A DNA stretch of 64,000 bases from Hyalella azteca (GCF_000764305.2 NW_025934801.1:62001-126000), one strand, 5' to 3'; positions 43,935 to 58,188 are shown, numbered from the stretch's first letter. A program made the numbers and translations. The notes: generated by a model not told the origin, from the sequence alone.

Positions 43935-43968
<34 letters not shown>
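43870..43968. repeat. TAA microsatellite in three blocks
   Basis: Runs of taa separated by agcatct, so the microsatellite lies inside a short higher-order duplication. Confidence 0.95.
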
Positions 43969-43969
<1 letters not shown>

Positions 43970-44992
43970 TGTTACTGAAACATCAGTCAACCGATTATAT
44001 TCGTACAAACTTATTGCAAGAAGTTCAATTCAAACAATACCTATATGATAGAGGGTCATAAACCTTTAACCTGAAGGTGTAATAGCAAGCTTTACTGGTG
44101 GGTAAATGATTTCTTTGAAGTTTAATAACACGTTAAGCGTTGCTGCGTCGGTTTAATATACCTGGGATCAAAGTGAACGTTCACAAAATAACAAGTCAAG
44201 AGGGCGCTTCACTGCTTTAAGGAGAAGCTTTCAATATAAATTGCTGGCACAAACCTCTGCCCTCGGGACTGCGTGAAACATTTGTTTAACATTCAATATT
44301 ACTGCTAAAAGATGCATGAAGGTTCAAAGCAATAATCACATTGGCTCATTCATGAGCAAAAACTATGTTTAGTTTGATGCAGTTTAAGATAGTACCGAGC
44401 TTGTGTTTATTACCAGCAATTAAAATTAAGTGACAGTAATATTGATGTTCGTAGAAATACAAATGGTAACGTTCTTGCCTACACATCCTTTATTGCAGGG
44501 TTTGGCTGGAAATAGAAGAATGACTCTTATAAAACATTTCAATCTTAGATATTTTTATTTTGGTTGCATGTGAGTATTCGAAAAAGAGGTTTCAGAAATT
44601 AAATTTGCACTGGTACAACTTTTCGGAAAAGCATTCCCCATTATTAAGTTCAATAAGATTTTCTAAAACTTTAAGTTTGAATTTTCGAAATGGTATAAGT
44701 ACCACCTACATTGAGTCTGATGGATACATCTCGAAAAATGAAATTAGTGTAACAGGGACTAAAATAATAATTTTAGAGTCCTGATGAATCTCGCCATCCA
44801 TTTACCGATTACAGCCATCGCAATTCGTAATGCGCCAGGGCAGCGCATGACGATGCGGGTGCGAGCTTTTATAAAAAGATTACCTAGATTGGTTGATTAG
44901 GATTAAGATTAGCCACCACCAGTCTGAAAGACCGAAGTACCATATGAGGGAGGCTCGCGTCAATACCACCAGCATGCGGTGTAATCCACCAG
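43969..44992. other. No gene recognised
   Basis: AT-rich. ORF 44560..44784 (74 codons, plus) is unassigned. Confidence 0.5.
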
Positions 44993-45133
44993 CACCAGCA
45001 TCGTAATGGGGTGCCCCAACCCTGCACCAGCATCATCATGCGGTGCCCCGACGCCTGCACCAGCATCATCATGCGGTGCCCCGACGCCTGCACCAGCATC
45101 ATCATGCGTTGCCCCGACGCCTGCACCAGCATT
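44993..45133. repeat. 33-bp minisatellite
   Basis: About four copies of cagcatcatcatgcggtgcc then ccgacgcctgcac. Open in several frames on both strands because 33 is a multiple of 3. Confidence 0.95.
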
Positions 45134-47287
45134 CACCTGCCACTTCACTAACGACGATTATAGAGGCCCCCATCATCAAGAACTAGCCTACAGCTATCAA
45201 TCTACAAATCATCTAACAAATAAATTTAAGTTTTTCTTTCAGAGTTGCGTCCACAACGTTTGGTTTTAAGCAATTTCAAAATATCAAGTTAAATGCGTCG
45301 TCTAAGCTTCATTTTCAGGAAATGAGCTCCGTACCTAAAATGTGAACATTTTGCTTCCGCTTTGCCCGCGTTGCATCCAAACGTCCTTCACTCATTGCTC
45401 TAAATTAACCCCGCCTCGCCTGCCATTTATTGACCGACTTTTGCAATATGCAGATGACTTGCAGAATCAGGTAACAATGGCCACCGGGCAGCAGCAAGCT
45501 TGAAAGCTTGAAAAGCAAGAGGCAAAGACTGCAATTGCGTTCATATAACATTAAGTAGCGGCCTACAGTAAATTTAATGGATCTAGGCACACTGTGGTGA
45601 TAGCTACTGTAGCCATGAAGAGCTAAGCATTCGTCTACTGACGCTCGCCTAATTTACCTGGACTCTAGATACAAATAGCATTGATCACTCTTAATGTGTC
45701 CACCATAAACACACGAGTAACTAATTGTCTACTGAAGATAATGTTCAAATTTATCATCAGTCAACTTCAATTTCGTACATACGCTGCTCGCTATTCACTT
45801 TTTAGGAGGCGATATCGTCTATATGTTTTGCTTATGGTGATTACTGTCTCGATCATACGACTGTGCGGGTCTGTTCCCTGAACAATTTCCTCCTCACGCC
45901 AAGTCTTGCTTTTCTATTACAGATTTGAGTTTGATCAAAGGTGTTCTAATATTGTTTATTCTATTAAACTGCATATAAGAGCCTGTAGTATCCACTCAAT
46001 TAAATTTTCTGTGTTGGCTATCTGCCCGGTGTTGAACCGCTTTGGTTGTTTGGCTCTGTGGAGCTTTCGGTCTTTAATCGCTTGGCGTAGAGCCTGTCTT
46101 TAACTCGCATGCTTGCGTGCTCTTGTCTTACCAGAAGCGGACAAATCTTTAACGGTTTTTACTTTTTCTTTACGAACTATATAGTTATTACGAAATATAT
46201 ACGAACCTTTCTAAGAGTTCTTTACGAACTATAAGAAATGGTTCGTTAAAGTAAAGGAAACAAATTGTTTATTTACTTATTCATTGATCTAATTTTAATT
46301 GATTATTTTACTGACTTATACTTTGAGCTAGAACTTGAATTAATTGCTTGATAGGTTTCTTAATCTGCGTATCTGTACCTGTCAGATAATAATCCATCCA
46401 TCCACTGCAATTTGCAATTATTAAATCACCTTCTTACCCAGCTCCTTGTTCAATTATTCTTAATCCGGCTACTAAATTACTGTGATATGTAATCCTCTTT
46501 CATATGGCAAGGATCGATAAAGAAATGAACAAACTTTGTAACAGTGACCAATTCCTCTGAATTAATATATTGTTATAATTAACTCTTATAATATGTTAAC
46601 TGTAATTACATACTGTACAGGCACTGATGTCTGTGATTTCTTCCTGCAGTGCGAACACCTACCGAGCTAATCATTTCCTATATACTGGCCGCTGTACTGT
46701 AATTACGTTTATCGTTCAAATGAAGTTTCATCGGCTTCATTAACGTTTTTTATTTCCAATTGTTACCGAAATTCAAGACTAGAATTATTTAACAGGCTTT
46801 TGAATACAAATATCAATTATGAGGCTGGTAATGTATCCTTATATATGATAGAGGTCAACCTTCTTCTTATGCTAACTCTCTCCCTCTGTCTCCAGCTGTC
46901 TCTCTCTTTACGTAACTCGCGTCCTTAATAATTTTTCTACTGACGTCATCTCCCGCTACCATCCTTTGACTACTAAAGTAAATTGTCGATAGTTAATAAA
47001 TCGATAAGTAGAGGTTATGTTACTTAAAAGCTTACTCGATGTCTCGCATGATGGAGACAACAGACTACTCGAGTTAAGATAAAATACCATTGCGATGATG
47101 ATTGCAAATGGACATTATGGCTAATATAACCAAGAAGCGAAGTCTCCAACGCTCTTGAAGAAGTCTCCAAAGCTGCTTTAATAACAATAAGGCGAGGGTT
47201 GCAATGAGCCTTTCGATTTCGTCTACCCCATTAAGCGTCAAAAACCCCAGGCTCCGCGTGGAAGCCGCGTTATCTATAATCCTATTA
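45134..47287. other. No gene recognised
   Basis: Contains a palindromic AT-rich patch at about 46165..46250 with ttctttacgaactata occurring twice and attacgaaatatatacgaac between. ORFs up to 66 codons are unassigned. Confidence 0.5.
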
Positions 47288-47432
47288 CGACCTGCCGACG
47301 ACCTGTATGGCCTGCCGACGACCTGTAAGGCCTGCCGACGACCTGTAAGGCCTGCCGACGACCTGTAAGGCCTCCCGACGACCTGTAAGGCCTGCCGACG
47401 ACCTGTAAAGCCTCCCGACGACCTGTACTGCC
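47288..47432. repeat. 20-bp minisatellite
   Basis: About seven copies of gacctgtaaggcctgccgac (variants aggcctccc, tatggcc). The minus-strand ORF over it is the repeat in frame. Confidence 0.95.
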
Positions 47433-49049
47433 TGCACAATTCTCGCGCCACGAGCCTACCGCTGCAGCCTCGGTCATTCAGGTCTGAGAAAAGCGCAACA
47501 TCCAGGAAGATTATTACGGGATTTTGACATCAGATGCAATATGCGAAGTCTTGTTATGGGTTTTAGAGGATAACTACAAGTTTCAATTCACTGGTGAAAA
47601 CCTGCAGTAATAGTAAAATTATTTATTGCACATAATTAAGTCACATCGATGCTATTCTAAAATGCGGGAAACAACATCGGTTCGCATGACTGGAATTAGT
47701 GTATCAAATTTTAGGTCTCTATTTCTCTGACGTTAACCCTACGAATAATGTCTAGCACACAGGGTGTTCCAGTAAACGATGGTTGAACGTCACCCTACCC
47801 GTAAATACCATGATTTTTTATATTTTTACGTGCAAATCGTAGTATTCGGTATGACTGGATATGTTATATACAGTGCGCATTGCAGATACAGTGTAAATAT
47901 TGCAATCAAAAATTATCGGTACATTTATCTTGAATTATTATCTAAGATGCAGAAAATGTCCAAATCTCCACGCGTGTCGCAGTGGAGGACGTACGTCTTG
48001 CCTGTTCAATCGCCACACCTAACACGTACAACACGTTACACCTTAGCGCAGGCTTCTAATGATAAAATGCCTTTTCTGGCACCGGTCGAGCACTAGCAAT
48101 TCATTGGCAACAAAAACACTCCTGTCGAAATTTGCACTGCGGGTCGAGATGAAAATGAATGTTGACGACATTGACTTCGATGACATTCGCTTCTGCTGAG
48201 GCTAGAGGCTGTAAAACTGCAGCTCACGAATGCGGGCTTACCCAAAACCACAGAACTTAGTTTAGGCTTTTAGTTAGCTGGCCCCGAGTCTCAAAGGTCT
48301 TTGTAAAACCATCAGCTAACGACTACCATTTCCTATTAGGTAATTTCTTTTATTCTCGATATGTGACGAAATTACAGATCATAAAGCCACCATAAGAATA
48401 AAGAAGTAGGCAAAGTTTCACCCTCAGAAAAGGAATAAGTCATATGTCTAAATAGTGTCACTCTCTTACCCAAAGCACGAGCAGAAAGTGGATGTGGCAC
48501 TGATTCTGGGCCAGAATCGCCACACAAGCGCCAAATAGCATCGCAATTTGTAAAACTTGTCACTAGCTTCTTTACGTGCAAGTTTAACTCCAACTATTTT
48601 TTTAAACGCTCACTGTTGAATAACTCTAAAATATAACTTTATATGGGATTCTGCTCAAGTGTGGATTTACTCAATAACAAATTGCATGTTTCTTAAGTAC
48701 ACGGAATATCTAACGGCTAGCCTCGGAAAGCCCTTTTACAACTTCTAATTAAGTAGAGGTTGGGGCGCCCTGCCTTTGTATTGTTAGCTTGGCAACAAAG
48801 GGCCTTCAGATTTCAATATTCTCATGGAATTTTTCATAGCGCACGTTGCTTTACCATGCAAATGAGGTCGACGCTGGTAGCTGCGTGGGTCTATGAACGC
48901 GCCGTCGACATCGCCAGTCTCATAAGATGCTTCAGCCGACAATTTCAGACTACAGGCCACGAGGGGGCGATCAAAGAACCGCCTTTAAATTTACTGCAGC
49001 AGCTCGCTAAATTGTGCGACTCGCTGACGTGGAGATGTGGTGCCTAGAC
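47433..49049. other. No gene recognised
   Basis: ORFs 47779..48096 (plus, 105 codons), 48372..48593 (minus) and 48760..49047 (plus, 95 codons) have no recognisable domain. 48760..49047 is GC-richer than its flanks but otherwise unsupported. Confidence 0.45.
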
Positions 49050-49620
49050 GAAAAGAGTATTTCACCGGAGGATAGTTACAAGAAATTTCATGTCACTCGG
49101 AGGATAGTTACGATAAATGGCATGTCACCCGGAGTATAGTTACGAGAGATGACATGTCACCCGGAGGATAGTTACGAGAAACGGGATGTCACCCGGAGGA
49201 TAGTTACGAGAAATGGCATGTTACCCAGAGGATAGTTACGAGAAATGGCATGTCACTCGGAGGATAGTTACGATAAATGTCATGTCACCCGGAGCATAGT
49301 TACTTGAAATTCCATATCATCTGGAGGATAGTTACAAGAAAGGTCATGTAACCAGGAGGATAATTACGAAAAATGGCATGTCACCATGAGGAAAGTTAAG
49401 AGAAATGGCATGTCACCTGGAGGATAGTTGAGAAATGGTATGTCACCCGGATAGATACTCGAAACGGCATTTTATTCAGAGGATAGTTGCAGGAGATTTT
49501 CTGTCACGTGTAAGATAGTTATGAGGGATAATCTGTCACCCGGAGAATAGTTACAAAAAATTCTTCATCAACTAGAAGACAGTTACTCGAAATGTCGTTG
49601 CCCCCCGGGGCAAAACCAAA
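49050..49620. repeat. About 31-bp minisatellite
   Basis: Around 17 copies with cggaggatagttacgagaaa then tggcatgtcacc, increasingly decayed to the right. Confidence 0.94.
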
Positions 49621-51187
49621 TTAATGTCACTCGGAGGCAAATGATTCAGTCATTTAATTGCAAATGAATTGGGAATTTCCGACATCATTTTGCGTCTAAA
49701 GTTTGAGCAATTATATGTCAAGTGACTTTACCATTCTACATCTACAGTGATCAATTAACTTAGGAACAGCAACTAGAGTTGAGTGTCTAAAAAATCCCAT
49801 GAAACGTAAAAGAAAAAACGAGGTCCACGTTCACAGGGGCATTATTCCTGAGCGCTCCACCACTGAGTCTGCGATGCCTGACTGCAGGTCTCAGTTGTGG
49901 AGCTAAGTTTACTTTAGGCAGGTCAAACGTGGGGTCAATTCTTTTTTTAAAAGCAGGGCAGTTGTAAGGTCAAGTTTCAGTTTAGGCAGGTCAACGGTGA
50001 GGTCAAGTTTGCATGCAGGCAAGATGCCATCTCCGTCTCCCGCGCCTATGCAGCCGTACGACGCAAGTGTCTCACTTCTCGCTCGTCTATCACTTAATAT
50101 TCTTTATTCTTTATTCACAGAAGATCACACAAAATATACATGACATTAAGCTCCCATCGAAAATTTGACGAAAAAATACAAAATGATTCCTCGTGAATGC
50201 CTATATAAGCTAAAGCATCTCATGTGTGAATAAAGAATAAAGGATAAAAGTTTATTTCTATCTCACTTACATGCAATACCGAGTGGAATTCTGCCAGATT
50301 CTTGCATGGACCATTCCGTCTATTGCTTACCGGATTAATAATTAATTTGAATGCAGTGACTAACATACGCCCGGACATGACCAATGTTTCCACAGAAGCT
50401 GTGAAGCAAGTTTGCGCGGGTAAAATTATATTTAAAAATGTGAAAAGAAAATATTCGCTTTGATTGTCATTAATTGAACAATATTTCCTGATCGGGGGCA
50501 AAAAAAAATTCATAAGCACTACATAGTATTTTAGCTTTTAATTTTTTTAATTTAATATGAATTAATTTTTTTGGTTAATTTAACTGCACAGAAACAGAAC
50601 CATAAAAAAAAGTTTTCTCTATCTCTGCATAACATCTCATTCGTACGCAAGATGGTGCAGTTACAAAGAACAATAGACGTGCGATCGCAATAAGCGATTG
50701 CAGTTCACATATGAACGATAATGTTCTATGTTTCGCTCAAACATCACCAAACCCATCAGAACCAATATTACTTTATTTACAGTTATAAATTTCATTTATT
50801 TTTGTAATTGTGATAGCCACCCCATCATGCACTTATGTCATCATCTTTATTATCTTGTTTGATTTAAGAAACATAATCGTTGTTATTATTGTTTTGTTTG
50901 ACGTGAGCAGCACAGTCGTTATTAACATTACCAACCGTTTCAGAGTACATCTTCGTCTGCATTAAGGCTCATAAATATGAGATTTCAAGCCACATAAAGT
51001 GTATAGTCTTTATTTTATTGCGACTGCATTGAGGTTCATTCGGCACGCGTTAGCGACATCAATCGGTGTATCGGGGATTTCTCGCGGTCATGAAATAGAA
51101 GGGATCGCTCCGTAGATTTATTGCCAGGGGCGGCAGTGACACTTCAGTTCAGGCCGACCTAGTGATTCTTACCTGCCCTGCGGGGAC
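49621..51187. other. No gene recognised; one inverted repeat
   Basis: Arms ttctttattctttattcaca (about 50099..50120) and tgtgaataaagaataaagga (about 50225..50246) form a foldback of about 145 bp, possibly a small MITE. At 51170 the minus strand has a good donor (GGGCAG/gtaaga) next to a GC-rich patch. This could be a non-coding exon of the gene to the left but is unproven. Confidence 0.45.
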
Positions 51188-51278
51188 GCGTCGTTCGGGG
51201 TAACTTTTCTCCACGGTTGTCGTTCGGGGTAACTTTTTGCCATGAAGTGACGTTTGGGGTAACTTTTCTCAATGAACA
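51188..51278. repeat. Short tandem repeat, 3 copies
   Basis: Three copies of gtcgttcggggtaacttttc-type units with diverged spacing. Confidence 0.8.
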
Positions 51279-51553
51279 TGACAGGCCTGATGTGAAATTG
51301 CGGCGTTTCTTCAGGACATTGTAAATAACGTAAATATGGTGATTTATAAACATGGCAAGGGCAGGACAAATAGGCCCAAGTTGCTTTGCTCAAGACAAGC
51401 AGCAAACAACTGAGGATATGATGACTTACGCCTTATGTAAACATGAAAAAATACCAGGCACCTTAAGTCGCCCGCAACCTATTGTTTTTTACTTCCAAAC
51501 ACCGAGCATATTATGACGGGCAGCCTTCTACCAAAACATGCATATCATCGAAC

Positions 51554-52066
51554 ACATTTACCAGGAATTTAAAATTAAAGAAAATAGCCAAAAAGTTCAC
51601 CATTTCTAATATGAGAAAACGTTTCGGAGTCCAGCTCCATCGTTAGTTCAAAACCTAGAACACAGGTACAGACAATTAGTAGCCTAAAATTCACATTCAA
51701 ACAATTCACCTAAACTTGAGGACATTAGAACTAAAATCGAAGATAACAGAAATAAAAATGAGATGACATGTAGAGAAAGTACTATCTATTTACAATTTGT
51801 AGAGGATAGGAACTGAATGCAGCATTTAAACTGGGTTTCTGTTTGAAAATATATAATGATTCTAAAATTCGTAGGTCAGAAACACCGGTTGTGGAGGCTA
51901 AAACTCTAAAATCACTATTGGACACCGGGACGTTGCACTGCTCGGCATGAATACTTACGGCTGAATGAGGGGGATGCGCAAGTATGTTCCCTGTTCTACA
52001 TTTTCTCTTATAAAAAATGGTGAACTTTTTGGCTATTTTCTTTACTTTTGAATTCCTGGTAAATTT
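51554..52066. mobile_element. Foldback (long-TIR) element without ORF
   Basis: Arms 51554..51622 and 51999..52066 are inverted repeats of about 68 bp with about eight mismatches, including the exact shared stretch agaaaatagccaaaaagttc. The interior of about 375 bp has no ORF. Outside the arms, tgacgggcagcctt occurs on both sides (about 51516 and 52113) in direct orientation. Likely a non-autonomous DNA transposon remnant. Confidence 0.8.
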
Positions 52067-52561
52067 GCGACTTAAGCAGCCAAGTGATTTTAATACTTAT
52101 ATCGAACACATTATATGACGGGCAGCCTTAATACCGACGTGGGAGAGCAATAGTAGTACAATTTATGGACCAATCATTACCTTTTGTCTATAATTAATTA
52201 CGTCCAAGCATTCAAATGTCCAATGATGGCTCATGAGCCTATGAATAACTTCTTAGAAAAATTCCATTTACTATTAAATCAAGATGTAGTAGTATGAAAA
52301 TACCACTATAGCACTTTGTTGATGGTAATTATTTATTTTCAAATATATGATAAAAAATTATCTGATGTGTGGATAAGAATGATATTCGTCATGAATACAA
52401 GGGCGTTATTGTTATTGAAGATAAATAATCACAATTCCTTATGTAATGAAAATATCGGCACTGATTGTGATCTTGCTGCACTATAGTGAGCTTGGACACA
52501 TGCAATAATTATATGATATTATCATCACTATCGTAATCGTGATGACAATTTCAGCTCGCCT

Positions 52562-52672
52562 GGTCAATATACAATTTATCATTAATATTTAGTCAATTGA
52601 CTCGAAATATACAATATACAATACAATACAATATACAATTTATCATTAATATTTAGTCAATTGACTCGAAAT
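52562..52672. repeat. Direct duplication of about 45 bp
   Basis: atacaatttatcattaatat followed by ttagtcaattgactcgaaat occurs twice, separated by a short acaatatacaatac stretch. Confidence 0.93.
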
Positions 52673-53085
52673 CATCATTAGATGATCATCAAGCTGATAG
52701 CTCAGTAAGGTCTCTCCTTGAAGACTGTTGTTTATCATGACAGATGTTCGTGGAATGATGAACAGGCCGGCCAGAATAAATGATGCTTAATCAATGCCTG
52801 TCACACAAAACCTTTCATTTAAACGCGATTAACTTGTATTATGGTCATTATCTTGTTTAAATAATTGCTATGGCTGTAAATGCATTGATATAAGACTTGA
52901 GCATCGATATAAGCTAAAATAAAAGTGATACAGTAATCAATAACTCTGTTTTGAATATCATTTACTAATTAATACCTATGACGTATTCCCTATTTGACCC
53001 GCTTATTAGAAAACAATGAAGTTTTCTTCTGCCGGGATTTCATGTATATATAAATGACGAATGTATAAGAATAAGCTAATAAAAT
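52673..53085. other. No gene recognised
   Basis: AT-rich spacer. Confidence 0.5.
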
Positions 53086-53386
53086 GTACACGGGGCTATA
53101 AGATATATTTCACGTATACGGGGCTATAAGATATATTTCATGTATACGGGGCTATAAAGTATATTTCATGTATACGGGGCTATAAGATATATTTCACGTA
53201 TACGGGGCTATAAGGTATATTTCATGTATACGGGGCTATAAGGTATATTTTATGTATACGGGGCTATAAGATATATTTCACGTATACGGGGCTATAAGGT
53301 ATATTTCATGTATACGGGGCTATAAGGTATATTTCATGTATACAGGGCTATAAGGTATATTTCATGTATACGGGGCTATAAGGTAT
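53086..53386. repeat. 28-bp minisatellite
   Basis: About 11 copies of gtatacggggctataaggta then tatttcat, with few variants (agatat, acagggc). Confidence 0.96.
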
Positions 53387-55817
53387 GCTAAACAAAATAT
53401 TTCACATCAGATTTTCTGTCTTAAATTACTTATTTTTAATAATGCGATTCTGCAATATGATCTGGGCAGAGATTAACGAAACTTCGCTAAGTTCACGTAA
53501 CTTTTCGTACTTACGTTCAAAAAGTTACGTATGGCGTAAGTCAGTCAAAGTCGTGGAGGTCTAGTAGGAGCACTTGTGTGGTAAGTCTAATTTGGTGAAA
53601 ACCATCTTTTATATTATTGCCATACATGCTAGCAGGAAACGACCTACGCAGCCGGAGGAAATTTATTGGTATTCTGAGGAAATTGATTGGACCAACGCAG
53701 GCGCTTTGCCATTGATTGGTATTTTTAACTGATTGGTTTTATTCGAATATGGAAATGTCGCCTGCAAGCTGCGAACAAGTTTTTTTCCGTTCTGAGGATA
53801 CTTGGAAACTTCAACTGCTCACCAATGCTAATCAAAGAAATACCAGAGAAATAACTCTCAGTCAATTCTGAGAGTTACTCGGAGCTTCTCATTAGTTTAC
53901 AGTGCCTATCAGAGTCATTCAAGTGACACGCAGGATTCTGGCATATAGGTCCTGGTAATCCTGCGTACGTGCAGCGCAGTGTCTCTACGTGTCGCGTCCA
54001 GTACGCGTGTGACGTATACTTTTAGTTTGTAGCCTTACGGCGCGGCACGGAACTGTATTCGGGGTCGCAGCCTCCTGCCATTCATTAGTTTTGATGTTCC
54101 TAGGAGTTAAGCTTCCGCTGAAAGCTTCCGCTGAATTAATCTTTAGGTCAATTTCTATAATTGTCATATTGTCTTGTTCATGTTATAGTAGTTAATTTAT
54201 AGTTCTTCAGTGTGAAGTAAAATCGTTTTCTTTCTTTTGACAGAGTAAAGTAAGCTTAAATCCCGTTCACAATTTAGAATTTAAAAACTAGGGCACAAGC
54301 CATCCACTTGAGTTACTAGTGATTGAATCTGTTGCCACGTTCATATTTATTTTAGCCAGGAGTTGTGCGATACTGATATATTGGTTCTTCAATTACTTGG
54401 TTTACTTGGTATAAATCTTAATTTTTTTCATTTGTTCTGATGTGCGGTATTTGTCCCGCAGTTTTACAATAAGAATAAGGAAACCCGGAATGACTAAACT
54501 ACTTTCCTTATCATTGTTCCTGCCTGGCTCTATGAGGTGGCCGTTTGTAATTTAGCCAGGACACTACGACCATGTTGTTGAATAATACGCAGGATTCTGG
54601 CAGATAGGTTCCGGATATTGCAACACATAACCGGAACACATAGCAAATAATAAAATATTTGTTATTTCAAAGAGAAATCCAAATTAAAGCAACAATAATT
54701 GGTCTGAGAGTGCAAAAATTTCAGAGCAATAGAAACATTCTCAATTACTAACAGATGGCATTTCCGGCGACGAAAACTTAATACGCAACCTTTGATTGTA
54801 TGCAAAACTGATCAACGCAATGTACTGTAGAGCATCTTAAATATCATTGCAGTTATAATCGGAGTATTTCGGTATTTTGTCTTAAAATTTATCCTCACTA
54901 TTCCAATTCATTTATAGTTTTATCATTTAATATTTTTGTCATTTTGGGGTAAAGATTTTGGCCCATTTTAGGGTACGGGATGTGACTTCCTATTTATTAT
55001 AAAATGAATATTTTGGTCTTGGCATGAAAGGCATTATATGTTGGCTGCAATTGCTTGAGTAGCTTGACCTGTTGAATAGCTGGAGTTCACGAATCTTCGT
55101 GTTCATTTGTTGATGTTCGACACTCAATTCATTGCCTTGATCAGTTAATCAAGTTTTTATCCTCAAAGTTCATTTATAATTTTACTGTATAATTCAGTTA
55201 TTATATATAATATTACTCTTGGTATTTCTTTATTTTATTACTGTGATTTCATCTGCCCATGCTTCTTATTAGCTCGGTTTCATTAGTTGTACCATTTTTA
55301 CCTATTTATAATTTTTTTAAGTTTTTAACTTGAGTATCAATAGAAAAATGTAACCATCACTTAATTATTTCTCTTCCATGGTCTCCGCCCTCATATCTAT
55401 TCAGTTGACCGTGTAAAACAAGTAGGCCCAATATGGCGGACCTCACCCACAAATGGCAGGTTCAAAGTAGCCTCATAACAAGCCTATGTATAAGTGTAAA
55501 GTAAAAGTTATGAGGTCATTAGCTGAGTCGTCTGCTCAACTGATTGCTGGGTTCGATGAATGGGCTTCCCTGAACTCGTCCAAGATTTTCATCTCTTGGC
55601 TTTGGCCCACAGCTTACAATGCGGTGCCTTTGCATCGTCGGTCCCCAGCTTCCCGTAGCTAACTTAAGTTTTTGCTCATCAATGAAATATCCATTGCATT
55701 AATATTAATGGTATTGTTATGAACATGAACGGAAATAGATGTGACTTGCAAAAAATGTTTACAAAATATTACATAAGTAATGAAACTAGGCATCGTAGAT
55801 TATAAATTCATTATTCG
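53387..55817. other. No gene recognised
   Basis: Two copies of acgcaggattctggca.atag (about 53931 and 54588) lie about 650 bp apart in direct orientation. Several attggt words occur at 53660..53740. No coding match. Confidence 0.45.
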
Positions 55818-56227
55818 TTGCGGATCGTGAAAAAATGCTCCTATCATTTTCATTTAGAAACAAAAAGAGGAGAAAAAGGAACAGCACAGCCAACACCACA
55901 GTCATTGTCAGAAGTCGAAACTGCTCGACGTACGACGCCGGCTACGTTCAGTTCAGAATTGCAACGTCTTGTATTTATTTCGTATCTCCACAAGACTTCC
56001 ACATTCTATTTCCACTCGCCCAGCCACAAAAAGAAATTACTGGATCAATGGGGACGCGTCAGAGACAAGAAGACGGCTGGCGGCGCCGGACCAGCACCCT
56101 GGGACCTGATCACGTTACTCGGTCCCAGAATTGGACTAACTCAATTGTTCTTGTTAACTATTCTGAGGCCGGCAAGACATCAAAATTCATATGGGCTTGT
56201 GGAAAATTAAAATTATGGTCTGACTAA
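55818..56227 (+). other. Two overlapping unassigned 130-codon ORFs
   Basis: Frames 55818..56210 and 55835..56227 are both open for 130 codons over the same, somewhat GC-richer stretch. Neither product shows a known domain, signal peptide or membrane segment. The first is basic and Ser/Thr-rich. At most one could be coding; chance is as likely. Confidence 0.15.
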
Positions 56228-56846
56228 CTGCATAGTGTTGTAACTAATTATTCAATTTAGTTATCCGAACTCGATGAACTCAGTACAATTTTTGAAAACT
56301 AAATCTTAACCCTGGAAAAAAGATTAGTTTAATCAATGGCATGAACACGTACTATGACGACTAGCAATTTTTGCTATGCTTTTTTATCGGTTTCCAACAT
56401 TTATTTAATTTTACTAATTAGCGATGATACAAATGATGAAAAAACATAAAGAGCGAGCATGAAAATTTTCTCACCGCAAGTTAATTTAAATTTTATTATA
56501 TGTTATTGACAATTAACGATCATACAATCCATATACTTTCTGTCGTCATTCTGCCACGTTAATGCCTGTAAATGCTCTAGCCGAGCAATAGCAAGATATC
56601 GGGTCGAGAATATATTAGTCCGTGTCGCTGTAATTGCGGAGCCCCGAACCCCATATTTCACCAGGATAACCGAAATAGGGAAGATGAGAGCTTCCCTACA
56701 TCCTAAAATATTGAGGTAAGGTCAGCGTAAACTACGTATCATGCATCGTTTACTAGCATCGATATTTTCCTTATGAAGAATATAACTGCTCACAAGACAC
56801 TACCAGGCCCACTTGCTGCAGCGGGTGTTAAGAAACAGCAATCTCT
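56228..56846. other. No gene recognised
   Basis: Nothing identifiable. Confidence 0.5.
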
Positions 56847-57021
56847 AAAAATATAACTCAGTACTCACTGCAGTGAGTGACAGAGAGCGCATTTTCTCGT
56901 CGACGAAAATGTACTCCACGGACGGACGGACGGACGGACGGACATACTGACGGATAGATAGACGGACGGACATGACGAGCACAATAGCGCCTTTTTCCAT
57001 AAATGAGAAAATGCGCTGAAA
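56847..57021 (+). mobile_element. Hairpin element, family A, copy 4
   Basis: Same orientation and ends as copy 2: ataactcagt, ACTCACTGCAGTGAGT palindrome, agcgcattttctcgtcgacg, a ggacggac run, and gagaaaatgcgct at the end. The central GGAC run is longer and partly diverged. Confidence 0.9.
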
Positions 57022-58188
57022 ACAGCGCAACGATATATTAACTTCGATGCCCGTCACTTCTGTTGAAAACACCAGCTTTTGGTCGCGGTGTTGCCAGCGT
57101 CTGGGCCCCCGGCGGCCTGCTGGACATGGCCTCAATTCGGCAGCTACGCAGGAGACACGGACCCTAATTAGACGTCATCAGTTGACGCTTCCTTCTAATT
57201 AATGCGGTAATGAGCAGCGAGACCTCAAGCCACCCGTCTCCAGGGGACAACTTAACGACCTTCATAACATCTCGTCATGACCTCAGCGAAAAGTTGCTTC
57301 GTTTTATGGTCGCGCCAGCATGGGTGTATCAGGAGAGCGACAGCCTTTACTGTACGTCACGAGGCGAGAACATCACTAAATGTTGCACAATTTTTTATAG
57401 TTACGTTACACACTACAAAGCGTTGTCCTTTATTATTGGCGTAGAACGTTGCAAATATCGACTAATATTTCCGAGTATCTCAAGATATTTGCGAACAATA
57501 ACAAAATGAGAAACGGACTCTGCTGCTGTGATGAGGCATTAGTAAAATGTAAGCAGCCTCCTTCAAATATACTCGTATATTAGGGAGTGCTTGTCCGCTC
57601 TAAAACATCAACCGTTGTTAGTCGTAGGTAATGGTCCGCACTGTCGCCATTTATCCACTTTGAGCTGTGAAATGTTTGCGGTAAGAAGACTGATTGCGAT
57701 ATGTTTGGTATGACGCTCATCTGGAATATTTAGTAGATATTTCGGTAATTTTTTAAAGAGTTTATTTGTACATTGTCAACATCTACGGGTCATAAATTAG
57801 TCTCTAAATTCACAACGTAAAATGTCAGTTGGTTATTTCATTTGAGATTTTAGCTACAGCCAGAGATCATAAGGACTGAATGGCGATGGAACAAACCCAG
57901 GCAACATTTCAGGTTCAAAATCACAACAGAGCAAGCAATGGAAGATGTTGAAATCTCAACATTTAAATATTTTAGAGAAAATAGGAAAGTATAACATAAT
58001 CCCGCATTTAATGTAGATATTTAGTACACATGCATTAAATTAACTATAACTTTATTTAATATCATCCCAGAGCACCAGAAATAATTTGATGTCATTTAAT
58101 GACTAACAAAGATAGCATTTTTCCCAGCATGTCGAGGCAGCCGTCTGGGTGACGCCTTTGCGCTGTCTCGGCGCCTCGTGATAGTCGC
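57022..58188. other. No gene recognised
   Basis: A GC-richer patch lies at 57060..57135. ORF 57210..57509 (plus, 99 codons) has no recognisable domain. Confidence 0.45.

Noticed and set aside
53485..53560. Possible fourth copy of MITE family B
   Set aside because: Only short words (cgctaagttcacgtaa, tacttacgtt) are shared and no terminal repeats are present.
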